Source of the DNA: Chloroflexota bacterium
GTDB taxonomy: Bacteria > Chloroflexota > FW602-bin22 > JACPRP01
Assembly (NCBI GenBank): GCA_016210495.1
Contig: JACQUC010000014.1
Location: forward strand, 1 to 14,329
Length of the DNA stretch: 14,329 bases
Direction: 5' to 3'
The notes under the pieces are model-generated. The model did no database searches and was not told the origin of the DNA. It was given only the letters and a program-made list of their open reading frames with translations. Within the stretch, counting starts at the first letter, position 1. The number at the start of each line of letters is the position of its first letter. A program made the position numbers and the translations under genes. This document shows, in pieces, positions 6,525 to 12,616 of the stretch.

Positions 6525-6962
6525 TTACCCCTTCCGGTCCCTCAACCGAATCACGAGCTTCAGGGCTGACCAGGTTTCGTCCACCGCGCAAACCTTGGTG
6601 TCCACTAACCCGGCGCTCAGGGCCAACTCCCTTACGACGTTCTCGGTCAAGTCGGTCTGTATGCCGGAGGACCTCTTAGGCCAGGACATCCATAGTGCGC
6701 CAGGCTCTGCCATTCTCTGCTCCAAGGAAATCATACGATCAACCAACCAGGCCTTATCTGGCGCGAAGACGTGGATCAGATCGAAGGGCCCTTCGCCGTC
6801 GTAATGGATCGGCAAGCCCGCGGTGGCGGGACCGAGGAGAGTCAGATAATTGCCAGGCATATTCACTACCAGAACTTTGAGTCCCGGCTTGATGCCGAGC
6901 TTCTCAGCTAACGGTTTTCCCGAATAACCTGCCGGCATACAATAATCCGCCTTAGGTTTCAC
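6525..6962 (-). CDS. DUF3052 family protein
   Basis: 145 aa, starting at a GTG (6960-6962) that overlaps the response regulator stop as GTGA, so translation is probably coupled. Signatures are AGYSGKPLAEKLGIKPGLKV near the N-terminus, DLIHVFAPDK in the middle, and GALWMSWPKRSSGIQTDLTE followed by VVRELALSAGLVDTKVCAVD and ETWSALKLV at the end. That is the complete DUF3052 family pattern at full length. The function is unknown; the fold looks like a small Rossmann-type domain without visible catalytic residues. It is cytoplasmic. The coupling to a response regulator is noteworthy, but no mechanism can be read from the sequence. Confidence 0.92.
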   Translation of the reverse strand: MKPKADYCMPAGYSGKPLAEKLGIKPGLKVLVVNMPGNYLTLLGPATAGLPIHYDGEGPFDLIHVFAPDKAWLVDRMISLEQRMAEPGALWMSWPKRSSGIQTDLTENVVRELALSAGLVDTKVCAVDETWSALKLVIRLRDRKG

Positions 6963-7345
6963 GAGTCCCTACCTGCGGGTGTAGCCAGCTTTCTGACGTG
7001 CAGAAGTAAGTCATCCATCTCAAAAGGCTTCTTGAGAAAATCCCTGATCCCAAGCTCAGCCTGAACCGCTTCTCTTGCCCCATCACCGGACATCACTACA
7101 ACCGGAATTCGCTGGGTCTCCTCGCGCTCTCTCAAGAGCCGACAACAAGTCCAGCCATCCATAATAGGCATCCGAAGATCCATCAGGATAAGATCCGGCG
7201 GGCTTTCTTTGGCCATATTCAAACCCTCTTCGCCATTGAAGGCAGTTTGAACGGCGTATCCCTCGTCTTCGAGGATGGTCGTTATCATAACAACCAAAGG
7301 GCGGTCATCATCGACTATCAGGACCCTCCCATTTGAAGAGATCAT
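6959..7345 (-). CDS. Single-domain response regulator (CheY-like receiver)
   Basis: Start chosen at the ATG at 7343-7345, with AAGGAGG 8 nt upstream; the frame extends 20 codons further without similarity. The 128-aa receiver has the acidic pair Asp12-Asp13 (VLIVDDD), phosphoacceptor Asp56 (LILMDLRMP), Ser86 in the Thr/Ser position (VVVMSGDG) and Lys106 before Pro (FLKKPF). No output domain is present, so it signals through protein contacts, as CheY or Spo0F types do. No histidine kinase is encoded in this window. It is translationally coupled to DUF3052 downstream and driven by the promoter at 7394-7422, which shares a dyad with merR. Confidence 0.93.
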   Translation of the reverse strand: MISSNGRVLIVDDDRPLVVMITTILEDEGYAVQTAFNGEEGLNMAKESPPDLILMDLRMPIMDGWTCCRLLREREETQRIPVVVMSGDGAREAVQAELGIRDFLKKPFEMDDLLLHVRKLATPAGRDS

Positions 7346-7393
7346 CCCCTTCGCCTCCTTCGTCGCGCCGGTAGCAAGCGCTAAAGCGGCAAC

Positions 7394-7422
7394 ATTGTAG
7401 CACAAACCGCTTGACTGTGCAA
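7394..7422 (-). promoter_or_regulatory. Promoter of the response regulator operon
   Basis: Minus strand TTGCAC (7417-7422), 17-bp spacer, TACAAT (7394-7399), about 50 bp before the start codon. The -35 box lies in the left half of the dyad TGCAA-N5-TTGCA (7418-7432). Confidence 0.65.
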
Positions 7423-7441
7423 CTTATTTGCAAGGCTATAT
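7411..7441 (+). promoter_or_regulatory. merR promoter with dyad operator in a long spacer
   Basis: TTGACT (7411-7416) and CTATAT (7436-7441) are 19 bp apart, the long spacer typical of MerR-controlled promoters. The dyad TGCAA (7418-7422), N5, TTGCA (7428-7432) sits between them, where MerR proteins bind. The same dyad covers the -35 of the divergent promoter. Other alignments of the -10 give spacers of 18-20 bp. Confidence 0.55.
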
Positions 7442-7489
7442 CGTCACTGGCGCACTTAGTGCAGGGGATAGTGGAGGGGGGTTGATTGA

Positions 7490-7900
7490 ATGGATGTGCA
7501 GTTCGTTATTGGCGAACTGTCCAGGCGCACTGGGTATAGCCCAGCTATGATTCGCTATTTCGAGAAGGCGGGAGTAATTGACCCGTCGACGCGTACCCCG
7601 GCCGGTTATCGGATGTTTGGGATCGTGCAAATCAGCGACTTACGCTTTGTTCGCCAAATGCAGAGCCTGGGTTTCCACACTCGACAAATCAAAACACTGC
7701 GTGAAATCAGACTGAGTGATCTCCCTGCATCCGAAAAGAGGGAGAGAGTACGGAAGGTCTTTGAGGAACACGCACGACACGTGGAGCGGAAGATCGCACA
7801 CTTCACGGGGTTGAAGACACGGCTTGATGAAGCCGCCGGCGACTTCGTCGACTTAGTGCTCGGATCTGAGCGCCAGGGATCAGAAATTGACGGGGGTTGA
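7490..7900 (+). CDS. MerR family transcriptional regulator
   Basis: 136 aa, ATG at 7490 with GGAGGGGGG 8 nt upstream. The N-terminal winged helix-turn-helix (about 5-75) reads FVIGELSRRTGYSPAMIRYF followed by EKAGVIDPSTRTPAGYR, a textbook MerR DNA-binding domain. A coiled-coil dimerisation helix follows (about 80-115, EKRERVRKVFEEHARHVERK). There is no cysteine cluster in the short C-terminus, so a metal ligand site is not apparent. It is divergent from the response regulator operon with a shared dyad (7418-7432), so it probably controls itself and that operon. The 3' 295 bp overlap, antisense, the extended frame of the HD-GYP gene. Confidence 0.93.
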   Translation: MDVQFVIGELSRRTGYSPAMIRYFEKAGVIDPSTRTPAGYRMFGIVQISDLRFVRQMQSLGFHTRQIKTLREIRLSDLPASEKRERVRKVFEEHARHVERKIAHFTGLKTRLDEAAGDFVDLVLGSERQGSEIDGG

Positions 7901-9297
7901 GTAGAAGGGATAGACCAACCTTCTCCTCGACCTGGCGACATACAACGGCACCAGGCGGGTTTCCCCCTTCCTTCCGGAAGGGCAGCCCGCGCCTTCGCGC
8001 GCGGGCTGCCCTCGTTATGCTCGCCTGTCGGTTCACGCCCGTCGACGCCACACCGATTCCATCTGACGGCTGACCGCCTTCCCCCTGACCCCTGCCCCGT
8101 GCCCCTTCGCGAACTGAGCAGCGCTATCTCATCCAGCCCGTGGCTCCGGTTGATCAGCGCCCGCTCGAAGGCCGCGACGATCAGCGGATCGAACTGCCGG
8201 CCGGAGCAGTTCTTCAGCTCCACCAGAGCCTCTTCGAACGTCTTGGTCCGCTGATAGGGGCGCTTCGACGTCATCGCTTCGAACGAGTCGGCCACTTTGA
8301 GGATGCGCGCCGAAAGAGGTATATCGTTTCCTTTTATGCCGGTCGGATAGCCCCGACCGTCGTATGACTCATGATGGTGGTACACCATCAGCAGAATATC
8401 GCGCGATCTATTGAACGAGTCTATGATCTTGGTGGCCATCCGCGGATGGTCCCGCATCAGCCGCCACTCCTCGTCCGTCAGCGGGCCCGGCTTATTGATG
8501 ATCGCCTCCGAAACGCCGATCTTGCCGATGTCGTGCAGCACGGCGCCCACGCGAATGTCCTCTACCTGCTCCGCCGGCAGACCCATCTCATTCGCGATCG
8601 CCACTGCGTACTTGATAACCTGCTCCGAATGGCCTCGTGTGTAGCCGTCCTTGGCCTCGATGGCCATCACCAGCGCCTCGATCGTCTCCATATACCCGCG
8701 CTTCAACTGCTCCGCCAGCATCTGGTTCTCGAACGCGGGACTGATCTGGTTCGCCAGAAGCAGCACCAGGTCCTCATCCTCGCCGGTGAATCCCGTCGGC
8801 TTATTGGCGACAAACAGCTCGCCGAAAACACGTCCCTGAGCTCGCAGTGTCGTGCCGATTACCCCCTTGATCTGTGGATAGTATCCCGGTAGATTCGGAG
8901 GAGGTTGATATGCCTGGCTGCCATTGCCCCTGCTTTTGGTGGCCTGCGCCTCGCCACTATCGCGCCCGGGAAGCCTTGTCGAAAGCGCGATCCTGTCCGT
9001 TCTAAGCTGGCCTTGCAGCAGCGTGTGGACGTCCGCCGTGTTATCCACCTCGTTGCGCAGCACCAAAGCTGCCACCTCTGCGTTGGACAGCTTGATGGCT
9101 TCGTCGAGGGTGGTGCGAATCAGCTCGCGCCGCTCCCGCTGTGCGGCGATGGCTTCCGTCGCTTGCCTCACCCCGGCAAGCGGAAATTTCGCCGTCGAAA
9201 GTCTGTTCGTGCGGCGTGCCAGGATCAGCGACAGCGTGGCGACGACGACCATCAGCGCTACCAGCGCCAGAAGCGGCTGAACGTTCTCCAAACCCAT
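7606..9297 (-). CDS. Membrane-anchored GAF/HD-GYP phosphodiesterase with anomalous C-terminal extension
   Basis: Start chosen at the ATG at 9295-9297 (an upstream in-frame GTG is at 9315). The 563-aa frame has one transmembrane helix (about 8-28), a GAF-like sensory domain (about 55-195, with GVIGTTLRAQGRVFGELFVA and FTGEDEDLVLLLANQ), and an HD-GYP domain (about 205-385). The HD-GYP motifs are intact: HD at 255-256 (VLHDIGKIGV), HHHESYDGRGYP at 307-318 and VADSFEAMTS. Many HD-GYP proteins hydrolyse cyclic di-GMP at a metal centre. Domain similarity ends near coordinate 8130, but the frame stays open another 180 codons through a 13-bp hairpin and, antisense, through most of merR. The tail is Arg/Ser-rich with no recognisable domain. 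Either the original stop was lost or the tail is non-native. The core call is firm; the true end is not. Confidence 0.88.
   Translation of the reverse strand: MGLENVQPLLALVALMVVVATLSLILARRTNRLSTAKFPLAGVRQATEAIAAQRERRELIRTTLDEAIKLSNAEVAALVLRNEVDNTADVHTLLQGQLRTDRIALSTRLPGRDSGEAQATKSRGNGSQAYQPPPNLPGYYPQIKGVIGTTLRAQGRVFGELFVANKPTGFTGEDEDLVLLLANQISPAFENQMLAEQLKRGYMETIEALVMAIEAKDGYTRGHSEQVIKYAVAIANEMGLPAEQVEDIRVGAVLHDIGKIGVSEAIINKPGPLTDEEWRLMRDHPRMATKIIDSFNRSRDILLMVYHHHESYDGRGYPTGIKGNDIPLSARILKVADSFEAMTSKRPYQRTKTFEEALVELKNCSGRQFDPLIVAAFERALINRSHGLDEIALLSSRRGTGQGSGGRRSAVRWNRCGVDGREPTGEHNEGSPRAKARAALPEGRGKPAWCRCMSPGRGEGWSIPSTQPPSISDPWRSDPSTKSTKSPAASSSRVFNPVKCAIFRSTCRACSSKTFRTLSLFSDAGRSLSLISRSVLICRVWKPRLCIWRTKRKSLICTIPNIR
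7980..8011. terminator. 13-bp hairpin between convergent merR and HD-GYP domain ends
   Basis: A perfect 13-bp inverted repeat (7980-7992 with 7999-8011) with a 6-nt loop lies 79 bp after the merR stop and just beyond the HD-GYP domain end. It has no U-run on either strand. It may act as a bidirectional terminator or transcript stabiliser. Confidence 0.45.
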
Positions 9298-9355
9298 TCC
9301 CTTGCCCACCCCCACAACCAGCTAAGAGCCTGCCGGCAAAAGAGACACCTTCGGC

Positions 9356-9474
9356 GATATCGCAGGTAGGATAGAAACGTAGGGGCGGACGTCCTCTGTC
9401 CGCCCCGGGGTGGGGTGGCGTGGAGGCGTTTTCGCAATCCCGCGTACACTACCGAGATATCGCAGGTAGGATAG
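9356..9474. repeat. 19-bp direct repeat pair, exactly 100 bp apart, around a palindrome
   Basis: GATATCGCAGGTAGGATAG occurs at 9356-9374 and again, identically, at 9456-9474. Between the copies is a REP-like palindrome, GGGGCGGAC (9382-9390) with GTCCGCCCC (9398-9406). The second copy contains the -10 and start region of the HD-GYP promoter. The spacer unit may be a small insertion or a local duplication. Confidence 0.8.
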
Positions 9475-9496
9475 CGTGCAGCAGAGGGAAAGTCAA
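9468..9496 (-). promoter_or_regulatory. Promoter of the HD-GYP gene
   Basis: Minus strand TTGACT (9491-9496), 17-bp spacer, TATCCT (9468-9473). It would give a leader of about 165 nt running through the palindrome and the other direct-repeat copy to the ATG at 9297. Confidence 0.5.
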
Positions 9497-9570
9497 GTGC
9501 AGCGTGGTGCCAGGGTGCGGTTCAAGTTTCTGCGCCAGGCGGGCGTTCGTATGGACAGGAAGACTGGCGA

Positions 9571-9869
9571 CAGCGAATAGACAGCGAATAAGCGAATGAT
9601 TCGCGGTCTAGGTCCAACGGTTCCTCATTGTCCTACGGCCTACAAGATCATTGGCACGGCAATGGAGGTCCATCGCAAGCTAGGTCCTGGTCATCGCGAG
9701 GAGGTCTATCACCAGGCGATGCTCAAGGAACTTCCCGAGGCTGGCTAGAACGATTGGCCACAGACAGTGGTGCAGCGACTGAGAAAACGCCTGATCGACG
9801 GGCCTCTCTCGTCAGGGCAAGGCCACGGTCTGACGCCTACTCATTCGCTTATTCGCTGTCTATTCGCTG
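9571..9869. repeat. 299-bp element bounded by 29-bp perfect inverted repeats
   Basis: The 29 bases at 9571-9599 recur in perfect inverted orientation at 9841-9869. Each arm is itself built of short AGCGAATA-type units (CAGCGAATA, GA, CAGCGAATA, AGCGAATGA). The 241-bp interior carries the GxxExxY remnant. It looks like a small mobile or mobilised element, but no target duplication was identified. Confidence 0.7.
9596..9748 (+). pseudogene. GxxExxY family protein, N-terminal remnant
   Basis: A 50-codon frame from the ATG at 9596 to TAG at 9746-9748 contains AYKIIGTAMEVHRKLGPGHR, EEVYHQAMLKEL. This is the opening of GxxExxY proteins (usually y.IigaameVH..LGpGf.E.vYq.aL), with Glu24 in MEV and Glu36 in EEVY. 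Family members are about 125 aa with a PD-(D/E)XK nuclease-like core, and everything after the first 40 residues is absent in all forward frames. The start codon lies inside the left inverted repeat arm. It is a truncated gene carried within the repeat-bounded element. Confidence 0.65.
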
Positions 9870-9900
9870 GCGCCTCTCTCCGCCTGCTCTCCCCATCATA

Positions 9901-9929
9901 TTTACTCTTTCCCCCGCATGCGCTATACT
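9901..9929 (+). promoter_or_regulatory. Promoter of the MTH1187-like / aldolase genes
   Basis: TTTACT (9901-9906), 17-bp spacer, TATACT (9924-9929), about 40-50 bp before the first coding start. Confidence 0.55.
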
Positions 9930-9968
9930 GAGCCTACCAACAGTTAGAGCGCCATCTTGCCATAGGAG

Positions 9969-10271
9969 GTGCCATACCTGCCCACGAACGTCGTCGCCGA
10001 CATATCCGTCTTGCCGCGCTCGGCTGACGTGCCCAGCCTCGGGACCTTTGTGGAGGTCGCGGTGAAGGTCATCCAGTCGTCCGGCCTCAAGTACGAGGTC
10101 GACGCCATGAGCACCGCCGTCGAAGGTGAGTTCGAAGAGGTTATGGATCTGTTCAAGCGAGTGCATCGGGCAGTTATGGACGCCGGCGCGGATCGTCTCG
10201 TCACCATCATCCGCATCGACGAGAAGCGAGGCGGCGTGACCATCGACGGCAAGCTAGAGGGATTTCGCTAA
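9969..10271 (+). CDS. MTH1187 family (thiamine-binding type, DUF77) protein
   Basis: About 97-100 aa with the family pattern NVVADISVLP, FVEVAVKVIQSSGLKYEVDA, MSTAVEGEFEEVMDLFKRVH and VTIIRIDEKRGG, a ferredoxin-like fold that oligomerises; some relatives bind thiamine. The start is ambiguous. GTG at 9969 overlaps the strong site AGGAGGTG (9964-9971) with no spacing, whereas an in-frame CTG at 9978 lies 7 nt after it and gives the usual family N-terminus (MPTNVVADISV). The class II aldolase gene starts 22 bp downstream, so they form an operon. The metabolic role here is unclear. Confidence 0.88.
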   Translation: MPYLPTNVVADISVLPRSADVPSLGTFVEVAVKVIQSSGLKYEVDAMSTAVEGEFEEVMDLFKRVHRAVMDAGADRLVTIIRIDEKRGGVTIDGKLEGFR

Positions 10272-10293
10272 ATTGATGACGGGAGGAAAAACT

Positions 10294-11004
10294 GTGGACG
10301 CGAACCAGGAGCTACGGGAGAAGCTCGTCCTGTTTTGTCGCATCGCCACCCGCGAGGGCCTCTTCAAGGCGTTCGGGCACGTGTCGGCGCGTGTGCCCAA
10401 CACCGGTACCTTCTTGATGCAGGGTCGGCGTGCCCCGGCGCTGGTCACGCCGACCGATTTCTGCGTCATGGACCCCGATGGCAATGTGATCGAGGGGAAT
10501 GCCTGGCCGGCTGCCGAGCACTGGATTCACGGGCGTATCTACAAGGCCAGACCTGACGTGAGCTCCATTATCCACAACCACGCCCCAATGGGCATCCTTC
10601 TGAGCATCGTGGGCGAAACCGTCAGAACCGTTCACCACACCGGTATGCGGTTCGCCGACGGCGTGCCCCTCTTCGAGGGGCTTGGCCTGGTCGACACCCT
10701 CGAGCTCGGCGACCAGCTTGCCGTAACCTTGAGCTCCCACAAGGCCACGTTGATGCGCGGCCACGGCGCCACCGTTGTAGGGCCGACGGTGGAAACCTGC
10801 TGTTTGAATGCCCTGGCCCTCGAGGAAGCGGCCTGGATGCAGGTTCACGCGATGAGCATCGGCACGCCGCGATACTACACTGACCAGGAAAAAGGCTATC
10901 TCGTCCCCAGGATGAGCGCTGCCGTATCGGGAGGGGAGGGAATCGCTCGGGCCTGGGAGTACTACCGGGCCCTGGTCGCCGGCACCATGCACGCCGACAC
11001 GTAG
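10294..11004 (+). CDS. Class II aldolase/adducin family enzyme
   Basis: Start chosen at the GTG at 10294, with GGGAGG 7 nt upstream; the frame reaches a TTG at 10273. The 236-aa protein has the family metal site: His94 and His96 (IIHNHAP) and His157 (LMRGHGATVVG), with Glu75 (PAAEHWIHGRIY) in the catalytic position, plus the phosphate-loop-like GHVSARVP region. Members include fuculose-phosphate and ribulose-phosphate enzymes and also decarboxylases such as those acting on dihydroxyphthalate. The neighbouring UbiD-type decarboxylase and NMT1-like binding proteins favour a role with an organic, possibly aromatic, acid; this is inference. Its TAG stop lies at the first bases of a palindromic repeat. 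Confidence 0.92.
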   Translation: MDANQELREKLVLFCRIATREGLFKAFGHVSARVPNTGTFLMQGRRAPALVTPTDFCVMDPDGNVIEGNAWPAAEHWIHGRIYKARPDVSSIIHNHAPMGILLSIVGETVRTVHHTGMRFADGVPLFEGLGLVDTLELGDQLAVTLSSHKATLMRGHGATVVGPTVETCCLNALALEEAAWMQVHAMSIGTPRYYTDQEKGYLVPRMSAAVSGGEGIARAWEYYRALVAGTMHADT

Positions 11005-11041
11005 GGGTCCGCCTGAGGCGGATCCGCTGTCCGCCCTGGCG
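11002..11041. repeat. REP-like palindrome overlapping the aldolase stop
   Basis: GGGTCCGCC (11005-11013), TGA, GGCGGATCC (11017-11025) form a 9-bp stem with one G-T pair, preceded by GTAG as in the other copies at 9379 and 12374 and followed by a second TCCGCC arm. The TAG of this unit is the stop codon of the aldolase gene. Confidence 0.55.
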
Positions 11042-11132
11042 GGGTGGGGCTGGGCTCGGGCATCGCTCCAATCTGACGAACGCTAGCTGGCTGCCCACGC
11101 AGTGAGCAAACAATCAGGGAGGGTAAGTGACC

Positions 11133-12293
11133 ATGTTTCATCGCTATCGCTTCGCCGTTAGCACGTTGGTTCCCGTCCTCGTCGTCCTGCTGGCCACCAC
11201 GCTTGTTGGCTGCGCCCAACCCGCGGCGCCCACGCCAACCCCGACCCCGCCGCCCAAAGCTGCGCCGAGCCCGGCGCCTAAGCCTTCGCCAACTCCGGAG
11301 GCCAAGCCGGCGGCCAAAGAGACCAAACCGGAAAAGGCCGCCCAGCCTGACAAGCCCGCGCCGAAAGCCGAGGCCAAAGCCGTCAAGATCCGCCTCGCCT
11401 ACAGCGCTCTTACGGGAGGACAGTTGCCCCCGTGGGTAGCCAAGGAGAAGGGCCTATTCGAGAAGTACGGCCTCGACGTCGAGCTGGTCTACATCGCGCA
11501 GACGCCAGTCGTAGCTCGGTCGATGGTCGCCGGAGAGCTGCATATCGGACAGTCCGCGGGTGGATTGATTAACGCCACTCTCGGCGGCGCCGACCTGATC
11601 TTTGTCGCCAACACGCTCCCCACATTGCTCAATTCTCTGTGGAGCCAACCTGACATAACGCGTATGGAACAACTAAAAGGGAAGACGGTCGCCGCTGGAC
11701 GTCTTGGCTCCCTTGGCGACTTTGCAGCCCGGTTCGCTTTGGAGAAGTTCGGTTTGGAGCCCGACAAAGATGTAACCCTCGTGGAGGCAGGCGGTCCACC
11801 CGAGAGACTTGCCGCGCTAATGTCTGGCGGTGTCCAGGCATCCGTCATAGGCCCACCATCTTCGTTAAGGGCCAAAGAGGCCGGGATGTACGAACTGGCA
11901 AGCTTTTTCGAGTTGGGGGTGCCTGTGATAGACACCGGGGTAGCGGTCAGTAAGGCCTATTTGGCCAAGAGTCCCGAGACGGTGAGGAACTTTATGAAGG
12001 CATACTTGGAAGCCATCGCGGTGGCAAAAAAGGACAAGCCCTTCACGGTGCAGGTCATCGGCAAGTACACCCAGACTGATAACAAAGCAATACTGGACGA
12101 AACCTACGAGACCACAGTTCCGAAAGCGATTCCCAGAGTGCCGTATGTCACCGCCGAGGCGATTCAGGCCCACCTGAAGATGGCAGCCGTCGAAATCCCC
12201 GCCGCAAAAGACGCCAAACCCGAGACCTTCTTCGACAACAGCCTCGTCAAGGAGCTCGACGACAGCGGCTTCATCAGGAAGCTCTACGAGTAG
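11133..12293 (+). CDS. ABC transporter substrate-binding lipoprotein, NMT1/SsuA-like
   Basis: Start chosen at the ATG at 11133, 9 nt after AGGGAGGG; a GTG at 11127 is too close. The 386-aa product has a lipoprotein signal (MFHRYRFAVSTLVPVLVVLL then ATTLVGC, lipidated Cys27), a Pro/Thr/Ala/Lys linker (about 28-85) and an NMT1/SsuA-like periplasmic-binding fold (about 88-386). The domain has VKIRLAYSALTGGQLPPWVA, KEKGLFEKYGLDVELVY, LKGKTVAAGRLGSLGDFAAR and SKAYLAKSPETVRNFMKAYL. Such proteins bind sulfonates, pyrimidine precursors, nitrate or aromatic acids such as phthalates. No permease or ATPase gene lies in the window. It is anchored to the outside of the membrane. A near-identical leader begins again at 14270, so the binding protein is duplicated. 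Confidence 0.93.
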   Translation: MFHRYRFAVSTLVPVLVVLLATTLVGCAQPAAPTPTPTPPPKAAPSPAPKPSPTPEAKPAAKETKPEKAAQPDKPAPKAEAKAVKIRLAYSALTGGQLPPWVAKEKGLFEKYGLDVELVYIAQTPVVARSMVAGELHIGQSAGGLINATLGGADLIFVANTLPTLLNSLWSQPDITRMEQLKGKTVAAGRLGSLGDFAARFALEKFGLEPDKDVTLVEAGGPPERLAALMSGGVQASVIGPPSSLRAKEAGMYELASFFELGVPVIDTGVAVSKAYLAKSPETVRNFMKAYLEAIAVAKKDKPFTVQVIGKYTQTDNKAILDETYETTVPKAIPRVPYVTAEAIQAHLKMAAVEIPAAKDAKPETFFDNSLVKELDDSGFIRKLYE

Positions 12294-12373
12294 GGCGAGG
12301 TCCGGCCTGTCCCTTGTGCATCAACTTCAGGTCAACGCCGACTTGTAGGACACCGGCTGAAGGCGTAGGTAGT

Positions 12374-12528
12374 GTAGGGGCGAACGGCGTTCGCCCCTGG
12401 CGTTGGCACGCAGGTGTGAGAATTCGACGGGTACGCCGATGCGGGGACATCGGACCGACGTTTTGCACGCCGGACAGGCGCGTCGATCAGATCTAGCGAC
12501 CGCACGGGCGAACGCCGTTCGCCCCTAC
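12374..12528. repeat. Inverted pair of palindromic REP units (REPIN-like)
   Basis: Between convergent genes, a 23-bp unit (12374-12396) recurs in perfect inverted orientation at 12506-12528. Each unit contains its own palindrome: 11-bp arms AGGGGCGAACG/CGTTCGCCCCT around one base (12376-12398), and 9-bp arms at 12506-12524. The interior of about 109 bp shows no gene. A degenerate relative (GGGGCGGAC...GGCCGACC) is at about 12570-12597. The rest of 12294-12616 is empty as far as I can see. Confidence 0.8.
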
Positions 12529-12616
12529 ATTATGATGGTCGCGTTCCTACGTGCAAGTGGCTTGCTAGGGGCGGACCTCTCTCTCTGGCCGACCAGGGTG
12601 GGGCCGGGGCCTTGCC

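Noticed and set aside
8371..8892. Long plus-strand frame over the HD-GYP gene
   Set aside because: Antisense shadow of strongly conserved HD-GYP codons; no ribosome site or domain.
10312..10992. 226-codon minus-strand frame over the aldolase gene
   Set aside because: Shadow of the class II aldolase with intact metal-site histidines on the plus strand.
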